Assembly (NCBI GenBank): GCA_015501605.1
Contig: JADNRZ010000050.1
Coordinates: 29,197 to 93,196, forward strand
Source: Panaeolus papilionaceus
Taxonomy: Eukaryota > Basidiomycota > Agaricomycetes > Agaricales
Direction of reading: 5' to 3'
Length of the DNA stretch: 64,000 nt
Of the stretch, positions 33,973-44,935 are shown in pieces. Each line of letters opens with the position of its first letter. Positions within the stretch are counted from its first letter, which is position 1. Position numbers and translations under genes: made by a program. Under the pieces are notes generated by a model that worked only from the letters and a program-made list of their open reading frames with translations, had not been told where the DNA came from and made no database searches.

Positions 33973-34399
33973 TTCCTTCTACAAAGCCTTCCACCGTTGT
34001 ATATTCTCGTCTCTAGTCATCATTCCTTGTCAACTACGCAGTCATACACGTCTCCAACTCGTCGGAGCGTTCCCAGATAACCCTGAATCGTCATCGCCAT
34101 CGCCTACCTTCTCGGAAGAAACCCTAGTAAACAACATCCTTATTCCCCAATCTACCTCACTACCAGTATCCAACGAATCCTCGCCGCTATCCAGTCCACC
34201 TACGACACCAGTTACTCCACCTCCAGCTTTTACCTCGCCGGATTTACTCGACCAACTCAATCGCTGGTCAACCTCAGACCCTTCTCGTGATCCTCTTTCC
34301 ATTCCTCTTCCTTATTCTCGTCCCTCTTCCCCACTATTACCTCTCGTCACTTTATTTCTTAATCCTTCGTCGTCTCATACCTCTGTTCCATTACCAGTG

Positions 34400-36562
34400 A
34401 TGGCAACAACTGGTATGCCTCTCCGTGGTGAGCGTGGAGCTCCCACCTTCGATCGTCAACAACCCTCCGATCTCCGCCGTTATTTCTCTCAACTCGAAAC
34501 GCTTTTCACCCGCCATTCAATAATCAATGATGTTCAGAAGAAGCAATACGCGACTCAGTACCTCGACTCATCGCTCAGTGACTCTTGGGAAGCGCTCCCA
34601 GAGTTCACCACCGCCACTGTTATCTATGACGACTTCAAGAAGAAGTTGTTCGACATCTACAACCAGACAACCAACCGATACACAATCAGTGACCTCTACG
34701 GACTCATAGGAGAGCGCAAGATTAAAGGTATACGCTCCCTGACAGATTTGACTGACTATCACCTACAGTTTAGTGGCGTTTCGAAGTACCTTGTTGATCA
34801 GGGTGTTTTAAGCGCTACAGAGCAGTGTCGTGCCTATACACACGTGTTCAGCGACGCATTGGTGGATAGGATAATGCAGCGCTTGCAGATCCAACTCCCC
34901 AATCATCATCCTTCGCTTCCATACTCCTCAGAGGAGCTCTATGACGCCGCACGCTGGGTTCTTCAAGGAACTGCGGCTAGTTCTTCTTTCAATTCATCAT
35001 CTAACCTTCCAGGTATCATCCCTGTTTCGTCACCAGCACCAGCGCCTTCCTCATTGTCAGGTACCTCCGAGTTTGTCAAGATGGAACAACTCGATACCAT
35101 CCTCTCGAAGTTTGCACAGACGATTGTTTCTGCCATTCAGTCTCAGTCTTCAACTAACCGTTCATCTTCTTCTTCAGATGGTTGTTTATTTTGTGGCTCT
35201 ACTGCCCATTTCCTCCGCAGCTGTGCTGCTGCCAATGAGTATATTGCACAAGGCAAAGCTAAGTTGGATGGTAACGGGAAGTTAGTACTTCCCTCAGGTG
35301 CGTTTGTCCCTCGAGCTATCACTGGTCCGACGCTTCGAGAGCGCATGGAAGAGTGGCACCGTCGTAATCCTAATCAGGTTGCGGCTGGGTCAATGCTTCA
35401 TGAGATCGTGCCTGATGTGGTCGTCTCTGAGCATAAGACAGCCCTCCCTACTTTTACCACTTCGTCCTTACCCTCTAGGAATGCTTCATTGTCACTCGAA
35501 GATCGAGTTGTGGTAATTGAGGCGCAGCTCTTCAGTGCTGGAGTTCGTCAGGCTTTCCCTGTCAAGACTCGCTCTCAGCGACAGCAGGTGCCCACTGACA
35601 ACACTTCAGCTTCGACTTCACCAGAGGCACCAGTTCCGGCTACTCAATCTCAGCCTTCAACATCGACTCCAGCACCAGAACATCCCTTCCGAAACGCTAA
35701 GGATGCAGCTTACGCCCCGCCAGGAGTGCGCAACTTTGGAGCGCCAGCTAAGCCAGTTCATTCGTTGTCAAAGAAGCCAGACCCAGCATACAAAACTTTG
35801 CCGCCCGTGTACAACGCTGAGGTTGCAGGTCGTGTCCAGACTTGTCTTATGGAGACGACTGTCTCTATGACAGTAGGGGAGTTACTCTCGCTCGCTCCTG
35901 AGCTTCGGTCAAGTACTCGTGACCTTGTTTCAACGAAACGTATCCCTACCAAGGATCCTTCTGCTTCAGTTGACCCTGCTTTCGCTCAGGTACTCAATGA
36001 GGTAAGTAATTATTTGGATTCAGATGAAACCCTCGATCATTACCTTCCCAATCCTTCCTTGGTTGAGTCGTCTTGTGACTTTGATCCAAGTTTGCCTCTG
36101 GCAGAGGTGAACATTGGTGCTGTGGGTGTTGAGAGTGTTCCACTTAGGACTCTCGTACCCTTTGTCAATGATCGGCTATATGTCGAATCTATTCTTGACC
36201 CTGGCTGTCAGATTGTAGCAATGTCTCAGGATGTTTGCCACAAATTGGGTCTCGCATTTGACCACAAGCATCGGATTAACATCCAATCGGGAAACGGCGA
36301 GATCAATCCATCATTGGGATTGGCTTGTAACGTCCCTTTCTACTTTGGTGATTCAGTTGTGCTACATCTTCAGGTTCATATAGTCCGCAATGCGGCTTAT
36401 GACATCCTTTTGGGTCGCCCATTTGATACCCTGGCACGTTCAATTGTTGAGAACTTCGAAAACGAAGAGCAAACAGTTACCATTCGTGACCCTAACGAGC
36501 CTGACAACTCTGTCACCATTCCAACTTATCAGCGTGGTTTGGGCTTGGGTTTTCGCAAATAA
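34400..36562 (+). CDS. Gypsy Gag-protease polyprotein, 720 aa
   Basis: The first ATG in the long frame is at 34400, although the frame is open further upstream. The N-terminal half is a capsid-like Gag. A CCHC knuckle (CLFCGSTAHFLRSC) sits near residue 261. A long Pro/Ser/Thr linker follows. Near residue 600 is an aspartic protease with ILDPGCQIV, where DPG replaces the usual DS/TG, and with ILLGRPF downstream. The frame stops at TAA 36560-36562. Pol continues in a different frame directly after it. Confidence 0.9.
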   Translation: MATTGMPLRGERGAPTFDRQQPSDLRRYFSQLETLFTRHSIINDVQKKQYATQYLDSSLSDSWEALPEFTTATVIYDDFKKKLFDIYNQTTNRYTISDLYGLIGERKIKGIRSLTDLTDYHLQFSGVSKYLVDQGVLSATEQCRAYTHVFSDALVDRIMQRLQIQLPNHHPSLPYSSEELYDAARWVLQGTAASSSFNSSSNLPGIIPVSSPAPAPSSLSGTSEFVKMEQLDTILSKFAQTIVSAIQSQSSTNRSSSSSDGCLFCGSTAHFLRSCAAANEYIAQGKAKLDGNGKLVLPSGAFVPRAITGPTLRERMEEWHRRNPNQVAAGSMLHEIVPDVVVSEHKTALPTFTTSSLPSRNASLSLEDRVVVIEAQLFSAGVRQAFPVKTRSQRQQVPTDNTSASTSPEAPVPATQSQPSTSTPAPEHPFRNAKDAAYAPPGVRNFGAPAKPVHSLSKKPDPAYKTLPPVYNAEVAGRVQTCLMETTVSMTVGELLSLAPELRSSTRDLVSTKRIPTKDPSASVDPAFAQVLNEVSNYLDSDETLDHYLPNPSLVESSCDFDPSLPLAEVNIGAVGVESVPLRTLVPFVNDRLYVESILDPGCQIVAMSQDVCHKLGLAFDHKHRINIQSGNGEINPSLGLACNVPFYFGDSVVLHLQVHIVRNAAYDILLGRPFDTLARSIVENFENEEQTVTIRDPNEPDNSVTIPTYQRGLGLGFRK

Positions 36563-39500
36563 AGGTTGATGATGATTCTCATAATCCATTGGCCTCAATT
36601 ATTTATTCGTCTTTTGTTTCCCCCGTTGTTTCTTCATTCCCTTGTATTGCTTTGGACTTTGACTTAGTCAATGATGAGGTTTCCTTCTTGTCATTCGATT
36701 CATTTGCAGAGGCTGGTGCTGGTCATTATATTACCAGCACTGAACTCAATCCATTGACCTTTGATTTCGTCTCCTCTTCTGTATTTAATTCCGCCTCCAA
36801 TTCATCTGTTCATTCTTCATATCCCACTTTCACTTCTCCTCGGAGTAATCATGCTCATGAGGACACCTTTTCAAATATACCATTTAATTCCCCTTCCCCT
36901 CCTGATTCGTTTCCCAGTTTTGTTGCTTCAAAGAAGAAGTACAAGCCAGTTGCCAAAAAGGTTCGTCCTGTGGTAACTGAGCTACCAGAGCGATTTCGAA
37001 TTGTTCGCCAGTTTGATGGTGATCCTCTGGAGGATCTACCAACTTTACCTACCATCCCTCCGAGTTTCGAGCCCACAGGGCGTTATACCCAAGAGCGTCG
37101 TCAGGAATTTCACCTGCGGCATTCAGACCTTACTTCTGAGGAGCTTAAGCTCCTTGACTTTCTTATGTCTGTCCACAACAAAGCATTTGCTTGGACAGAG
37201 GATGAGCGCGGTCATCTCAAGGAGAAGTTCTTTCCTCCTGTAGAGATCGCCACTGTTCCTCATAAGCCATGGGTTCAGCGTGTTATTCCAATTCCCCATG
37301 CGCTTCGAGATCAGGTCTTCTCGCTTCTTAAGCGGAAGGTTGACTCCAAAGTGTTCGAATCATCAAATGCGGCCTACCGAGGTCAATGGTTTGTTGTTGT
37401 CAAGAAAGATGGTACGTCCCTTCGCATTGTTCAATCTCTCGAACCGTTAAATGCGGTCACTATTCAACATTCTGGTGTTCCACCTTTCACTGAGGAAGTC
37501 ACTGAGCAATTTGCTGGGCGCTCCTGTGGTGCAATTCTTGATCTTTTTGTTGGTTATGACGAGCGTGCACTTGCACCATCATCTCGTGATCTTACCACTT
37601 TCCAGACCCCTCTGGGTCCCCTTCGTCTCACCAAACTCCCTATGGGGTGGACGAATTCTGTTCCCATTTTCCATGATGATATTACTTTCATTCTTCAGCC
37701 CGAGATCCCACATGTCACAGTACCATACATTGATGATGTGCCAGTGAAGGGTCCCATTTCTTATTACCGTCTCAAGGATGGTTCGTTTGAAACGATTCCT
37801 GGTAATCCTGGGATTCGGCGCTTCGTTTGGGAGCATTTTCTTAATCTTAATCGTGTTATTCAGCGTATGAAGTACGCAGGTGGTACATTTTCTGGTTCAA
37901 AATCTATTTTATTTGCATTATGTTTTATGGTTCTTGGTCATTTATGCACACTTAACGGTCGCATTCCTGACCCGTCCCGAGTTGACAAGATTGTCAACTG
38001 GGGACCTTGTTATTCTTTGACTGAGCTTCGAGCCTTTCTTGGCACTATGGGAATTTGTCGGATTTTCATTCGAAACTTTGCACACCGAGCGCATCACTTG
38101 AATAAGTTGACACGCAAGGATGCACCTTTTATTTTCGGACCTGAGCAGGTCGCAGCTCAGGAGGATCTCAAGCGTGCGCTGCTAGAGTCACCAGCACTTC
38201 GTCCTCTTGATTATTCAGAGGACGCGCCTCCAATTATTTTAGCAGTGGATACTTCTTACATCGCAGTTGGGTATCTGTTGGCTCAGTGCGATGCCAGCAA
38301 TCCCAACCGTCGATATTATTCTCGCTTTGGTTCCATCACCCTCAATGAGCGCGAGGCTCGCTTTTCGCAACCGAAGCTTGAGCTGTATGGTCTCTACCGT
38401 GCTCTCAAATCGCTCAAGGTTTATCTTATTGGACTACGAAACCTCATCGTTGAGGTTGATGCAAAGTACATCAAAGGTATGTTATCAAACCCTGATGTTG
38501 CACCTTCCGCTTCTATGAATCGGTGGATAGTTACCATTCTTTTATTTCATTTTGATCTGGTTCATGTTCCTGGTACCCATCACGGTCCAGATGGTTTATC
38601 TCGGCGTCCCCCTCAACCAGGAGACAAAGAGGAACCAGTTGATGATGCATTCGAGGACTGGGTCGACCAGATGCATGGTTTCATGCACTTTATCAACTCA
38701 ACTTCCATTCAGACTATTGAACAGCCGCCGGTTTCAATTTATGTGGCTGAATCGAATTCTATTCATTTTGATTCACCTTCCAATCCTTCACGTTCGCCTT
38801 CTCCAGTTAAAGACGATTCAGCACCTTCAGCGGTTGAATCTGATTCTTATTTTTTAATTCCTCGTTCTGAGAGCGCTCAGAAAGCCGATGCGCGCCTCAT
38901 TTTGGTTCGTTTATTCTTGGAACAGCCTCTCGAACCTCCCCAGGGTATCGAGAAGGCTGATATGCCTTCATTTCTTCGTTATTGCACCGAGTTCTTCGTT
39001 TCAAGTGATCGTTTATGGCGTAAAGATATGCGTGGCGAACACAAGCTTGTGGTTCCGCCTGCGCGTCGTTTTTTTATTTTGACTTCAGCCCATGATGATC
39101 TTGGTCATCATGGTTTCTTTGCCACTCGTACTTTGATTTCTACTCGATATTGGTGGCCTGCTATGGCCGCCGACATCGCTTATTTTATTAAAACTTGTGA
39201 AATGTGTCAAAAGCGACAGCACCGACAAGTTCTTCTTCCCCCTACCGTCGCTTCACCCGCTCCTATCTTCTCTAAAGTGTACATGGACACTATGCATCTC
39301 CCCAGGTTGTCTGGGTACAAGTACATCGTCCAAGGGCGTTGTTCTTTGACCCACTGGGTCGAGTTTGATATGCTCCGTAAGGAGAATCACCGTGCCATTG
39401 GTGAATATATCATGCGCAATTTCGTATGGCGCTGGGGCACCTTGGTTGAGATCGTGACTGATAACGGTGGTCCCTTCATTAAGGCACTTGCCTACTTGTA

Positions 39501-40272
39501 CAAACGTTATCATATTTTTCATATTCGTATCTCTGGTTATAATTCTCGTGCCAACTTGGCCGAGAGACCTCACTTTGACGTTCGACAGGGTTTATTCAAA
39601 GCAGCAGACGGTGACCAATCCAAGTGGTCATCCGTTGCTTATTCAGTCTTTTGGGCTGACCGTATCACCACACGTCGTCGTATGGGGTGTTCACCTTATT
39701 TCGCCGTCACTGGCACCCACCCACTCCTTCCTCTCGATATAGCGGAGGCTAATTACCTCCTTCCACCTCCCAATTCCGTTCTTTCAACCACCGATCTCAT
39801 CGCGCGTCGTGCTATTGCCCTTCAAAAGCGACGCGAACACCTTTCATTACTTCATTCAAACGTCTTCGAAGCACGTCTCAAAGCCGCACGTCAATTCGAG
39901 ATTGACCATGCTCACACCATACGCGACTTCAACTTTGTGCTAGGCAACCTCGTCCTTATCCGCAACACTGCGATCGAGAAATCCCTCAACCGCAAGATGC
40001 GCGCTCGATATTTAGGACCTTTAATCGTCATTTCGCGCAATCGAGGTGGTGCTTACATCATCTGTGAACTCGATGGTACCCTTCTCGATCGCCCAGTCGC
40101 CGCATATCGTGTCATCCCTTATTTCCCTCGAGAATCCATCCCTCTCCCTCCTCTCGAAGAATTACTTGACGTTTCGCTTAAGCGCCTTCGAGAACTTGAA
40201 GAATCAGTTGAAGAAGACCCAGAGGACGAGTTCCTGGATGATAAAGACCAAGCGTTGCCTCAACCCGACTGA
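36563..40272 (+). CDS. Gypsy Pol polyprotein (reverse transcriptase, RNase H, integrase)
   Basis: An open frame in the -1 register relative to gag runs through the gag stop and on to 40272, over 1,200 codons. It has no ATG near its start, so expression by -1 frameshifting near the gag stop is likely. Reverse transcriptase shows LDLFVGYD, KLPMGWTNS and YIDDV. RNase H has AVDTSY and an LELYGLYRALKSL segment. Integrase has the HHCC zinc domain (HDDLGHHG...CEMCQ), then D (YMDTMHLP), D (VTDNGG) and E (ANLAERPH). A GPY/F-like segment (ARYLGPLIV) comes near the C-terminus. No chromodomain is seen. The product should act in reverse transcription and integration of the element. Confidence 0.92.
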
Positions 40273-41175
40273 GGACAGTCGAAATTTCAGTCAGGAGGAG
40301 GAGGCGTCGTATGTTTTGATCTTCTCAATCATGGTTCTTATTTTACCTCATATCTTCGTCACCTTACGCACTATTTTACACCACTATCCCTATTTTCCCC
40401 TACATTTCGTCGCTCATTTCAACAGTTATCATCACCATTTATTTCATATCATTACCACGTTCCCTTTCCGCTCCGTAATTCTGTTCATTAAACTCAAACA
40501 GTCACTCATTTGAAGCTTCATATTCGTTTTATTATCAATTTATTCCCCTCCGTTTCCTTCACTCGTCACTCGTTGAATCGTGTTTCATCATTCCTTACAA
40601 TTTATGCCTCACATCACCACATTCCGCCGCCGATTAACATCACAACCCCAAGCATCACTTCCATCCTCGAAACTGCCAATTTTCATTCAAATTCATAGTC
40701 CCTTGCCAGTGATTCGTCGCCTCAGCACCCTTACACATTCTTTATCCCTTCTTCATACATATTCACGATACTATCACAACTCAGCTTTATTCTCTCACAA
40801 GTTTATTCGCTCATTTGTTCATTCCTCTTTTCTATTCATTCACTCAATCATTCACCAACCCAAATAGCACTTTATTTTTTTCCTTCACCGCTCAAATTTC
40901 TTTTCTTCTTCTTCTTTTCCTGCATTCGTCGTCCAATGATGTCATTGACCGTCCAACATTGAAGAAAGTTGGCCGTTATTGCATCATACTTCTATTTCGG
41001 GTAAACGACTCAACGCGTCCACCATCGGGTATGCACATTCACCACCACACATGCTCTTTCCTTTCGTATCCTCGACATCACTCATTACCACCATCATCAC
41101 ATCGTAAATCCGCACCTACCACTCGACCTCGAGAACGACTGACTGCGGACAGTCAGCATTTCAGTCAGGAGGATA
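40273..41175 (+). other. Non-coding tail of the gypsy element with a duplicated purine tract
   Basis: About 900 bp, pyrimidine-rich, without a long frame. A block with ATTTCAGTCAGGAGGA occurs right after the pol stop (about 40275-40300) and again just before the right LTR (about 41150-41175). The second copy is placed as the normal polypurine tract; the first is a duplicate. Confidence 0.6.
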
Positions 41176-41849
41176 TGATGAGCAGCGCGCTCACCTGCAC
41201 CCGTAAACCACCATTTCGCATTTCACCATCACGCACGCACACGCGCTCCAATTCACGACGCTTACCCATCCCGGTCATCACGGCTTCGTCACCAACTCAC
41301 GGCGCTATCGCATAACTACGAGCGTCGCTCGTTACATTACCATTCAGCCGACCAACTTACCTTGCAACAGCGCACCCCATGATGCGTACGGGCGTTAAGT
41401 CCGTTTATTTCATCAATTTCTTCAACCTTTACCCTCCTTTCTTATTCCAACTCCCATATCCCCTCACTTCACCCCCTCATTTCACCCATTTCAAGTCATT
41501 CCTTTTGTTTTGAACCCTTTCCTGCTGCGCCTCGGCGCTTTCTTGTTTCGTTTCGAACCCCCTTAGTTAGTAGTTTAGCCCCGATTCACATTTGTACATA
41601 GTCTACGGGGCCTCGTAAAAATACAGAAGCTCGTTTTATGCCCACTTTTCGAACTTTTAAGTCACAGTCTTCGTCTCAGCTTTAGGAAGCGTCCCTTGCT
41701 TCAATTTATCGTTATATTCTTACCCTACGAAGGCTCTGTCAACTACAGAAACACCCACACGCACCCTCAGAGCGACTCTTGCGACGTTGACCTTACTCCG
41801 GTCATCTTTGTGATTTGTTTTCACACCTGAAGACGTCGCACGCACATCA
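41176..41849 (+). repeat. Right LTR of the gypsy element, 674 bp
   Basis: Copy of the left LTR lacking one T near 41216. Followed by ATGC, the target duplication. Confidence 0.93.
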
Positions 41850-41853
41850 ATGC

Positions 41854-44614
41854 TCTCTTTGCGCCAAGATCGACCATCATGTCGATTTTTGACTGATCCA
41901 ACCCTTCTACGTTACATCTATGCATTGGCTCACTATTCCAAAGCAGACCTAGACCACCCTAGTCGATTCCATACAACGCGTCAGCTTCGCCGTGTCTACC
42001 CTCGTTTATGCACATCTCGTTCAGCCATCAGACCAACGACATCCATAACCACTGTACTGGCGATTTTCGGTGGCTCAACTGGTATATGTGTGGGTTTCGT
42101 TTCATTTGTGGGTCGTCTTCCGCGTGTCATTTGTCGCTTCTTCAGTGGAAGCAGACACCTCTTGCCCCTTTTCTCATCGTAATCCACTGGCCCTCAATCT
42201 ACTAATCTATGCGTGTCATTTGCCGCCGTCATTCGACTGCTATAGACTCGTAATTCCACTGAGCCATCTCGAGTGCATCCGCTGGGACCTCATCGGTGTC
42301 GCTGCGTTCATGAAGACCGCGTTTGCCCTGGGATTCATACATCTATCTGTGCTTGCTTTGATTACTGCGACGGCACCACTCTCTTGATTTTGACACATAT
42401 TTCACTTGTACCCCACCGTTGTACCATCAACCTCACATGTTCCTGTTCATGCCATACCTCTTATTCTCTAGTTCTTGCCTTCCACGTGCAAGACCCTCTA
42501 ACTTTGCGAACATGAATCAAATTCTCTCAACATATTGGACGTCGGATGTCAACAGAGTGAGATCCTATTTCCCTCCGTGCGTTCTTCAGAGTTAATCCTC
42601 ATCGCGTCGATCATTATCACTCGTTTAGCAGTCGCAGTAAACATTTGGAGGGTGGATGAAAAACAATAGAAACGAGTTGACACATCGAAGAGCTACCACG
42701 ATCAAAACGCCGCGAGGGACACCACGAATGCCCATGTCGATGCGAGGTTTGGAATGACAATGACAAATGGTCAAAGTGATGTTGTGAAGAGTGATAACTT
42801 GACGAGGAGTGGTCGGCGGGCGACGTTGAAGGTAAAATCGAAGGTAAAATAGTCAAGAATGAACAATCAGTGAGGGAAGGGAGGTGGGAACCATAGTACG
42901 GGGACACCTTAACTATCTCGACAAAACGGTCTCAAATCAAAACCACCCACTTACCCTACTGGAATGTAAGACGCACACCAACCCGACGTATCACTCACAG
43001 ATCAACCTAGCTCAACCTCCTCGCCATCCCTCTTCGTCACTTTCGACTTAAGCTCGTCGACGTCCATTTTACTATCCACATCCTTTATTGCTACATATCC
43101 ACTCTTTACCCTTCTCCTTCACTCGTGTCCGAGCTCTTTGATGAGGGAAAGTCGGTGTGTCAGTGTGACCCAAAGCGGAGTGTGATGATTGGGTGAGGTG
43201 TTTTATCTCTGGGGGGTACTATGGGGTCTTCGAGAGGCACGGGGAAGAGCAAGGGAGGGAAGGAGGAAAGATCTGACAGGTTGATATCGAATCATTAGGA
43301 GTAACGGTCCCGATAATGTAAATGTGAAGGCATGGAAAAACATCGGACCAAATCGACTTAAAACTGAAGGCACACACGTGTATGAAGTGAGGCAGTATCT
43401 CCGCTATGTTCACCACAAGTATCGACATCAATGCAAGCACAACATTCGACTCTCACATTATAATAGATATGGCTTCCTCGAGAACCTTAAGTTGTGGTAT
43501 GCAAATTATGAATGTGATTGATGGTGTCCAGGTGATTTACAGTGAAACGATCAAACATTAGTGGCCTGGTGCTCAGCGCAATTGGGGCAGCAGGTACTGG
43601 ATGGTGTCAAAGTTGAGGAGGGGGATTTTCAGCGACGTATTATGGCTCACAGCTGAAACTACAAGCATTGGAGCAGTGAGTTAAAAATGCGATTTGGTGA
43701 ATTCATTCTGAGCTACTTATTCTTACCTGAGAAGTTCACCGATTAGATTCGGTTGGAGTATATGTAACAGTTGATGGGATGAAACCGAGAGAAAGTGACG
43801 CCCAGTGCCAATTCGTGAGGTCAACACGAGAAAGGTGAAGAGGGTGGAAGGCTCAGTGACCTTTATTTGAACAGAGATGAAGACGAAACTTGAAAGCGAT
43901 GGAGTAAATGGTACAAGACAGGGAAGTTTGTGGGTGCGGGGACCTGTGGACGAGGAGAGACAGATTAGGAATGTGAAATCCAGAAGGATCCGAGAATGAA
44001 CAGGATACCTGACAGGATGGGAATTTCTACCAGTATGCATAAGAACATCATGTTGGTGAGTGTCAAAGAAGACGGAATGGAAAGCAAGTACACGAAGGCA
44101 GATGTAGATAAGGAAGGGGACCATGGAAACCCCACTACATCCCATTTATTGGATCGATACTCTTCCCTAAGACATGAGAATCACTCGTGATAAGAGAATG
44201 TAGATTAGTAAGAGACGAGAGAGAGAGAGGTTGGCTAACAAATTGAAAGCCATGCAAGTAAGCAGGCTCGGCCGTACTAGACCAACACCTGCTGTGGAAA
44301 TAATTCTCGTAGTTCGAAACCCCGAGTATAATCGAAGTGTGTTACAATGTTTCTAGAGGCTCATTTGGTAGGCTGACGCTGGCAAATTGCCGCTCTCGCC
44401 TTGTCGTTCCCTCTACTCCTGCTCACCATCTTCGAAACAAAAGCTAACGCAATGACAACTCCCAACCTTTAGTATACATTTCTTCAAAAGCCACCGCATT
44501 CATTGATTGCGTTGTCCTTGCTTGCATTAGCCCCCTGGCACGGTTACGAGTCTTTGCATCCACAGTGCTACTTGAGTCAACAATTCGAACAACAATGCAC
44601 TGACAGATTTGAGG
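41854..44614. other. Intergenic; nothing supported
   Basis: About 2.8 kb right of the gypsy element. Several frames of 60-140 codons occur on both strands (for example 43723-44145 minus), but their composition is hydrophobic, Ser-rich and low-complexity, and no exon chain can be built. Confidence 0.45.
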
Positions 44615-44621
44615 TATATAA
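44615..44621 (+). promoter_or_regulatory. TATA box of SKVSG copy 3
   Basis: TATATAA lies about 120 bp upstream of the start codon at 44741, matching the distance in copy 1. Confidence 0.55.
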
Positions 44622-44740
44622 CATCAGGGGGGTTTACATGAAACCATCAGCACCACCAACTCATTTCGACATAGTCTTCTAAGTACCACATAACCTCTTC
44701 CAACCACCACCGTTAGCCTTTTTCATACCATCACCCAAAC

Positions 44741-44935
44741 ATGTCTTCGAATCCTCTTCACGGCTCCATCCCTTCATCCAAAGTCTCTGGATATATTTCA
44801 TTATTAGGCGCAGTAATTACTGGCGCTCAGGATGGAAATCCTGGATCAGTCGGCGGTAATCCCCTCCGTGCTCCCGTTGAGGGCTCAAAGGTTTCGGGTT
44901 TCAGCTCTCGTCCTGGTGCAGTATCTGGGAAATGA
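44741..44935 (+). CDS. SKVSG-motif small protein, 64 aa (family copy 3)
   Basis: Single-exon frame starting MSSNPLHGSIPSSKVSGYIS. It has the same two-repeat plan as copy 1: SSKVSGYISLLGAV and, after a Gly-rich linker containing NPLRAPV, GSKVSGFSSRPGAV, ending in SGK. Differences from copy 1 are mostly substitutions and small indels between the two repeats, which suggests selection on the motif. It lies on the opposite strand and I found no GTPase gene beside it. No signal peptide or membrane segment. Function unknown. Confidence 0.65.
   Translation: MSSNPLHGSIPSSKVSGYISLLGAVITGAQDGNPGSVGGNPLRAPVEGSKVSGFSSRPGAVSGK

Larger units (their letters stand above)
33275..41849 (+). mobile_element. Ty3/gypsy LTR retrotransposon, complete and very young
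   Basis: LTRs of 675 and 674 bp start TGATGAG and end ACATCA. By eye they differ by a single T in a T run near 33315. A 4-bp duplication, ATGC (33271-33274 and 41850-41853), flanks the element. Inside are a primer site, a gag-protease frame, a pol frame with reverse transcriptase, RNase H and integrase in gypsy order, and a purine-rich tract before the right LTR. Both long frames are open, so the copy may be active. About 900 bp of non-coding sequence separates pol from the right LTR. Confidence 0.95.
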
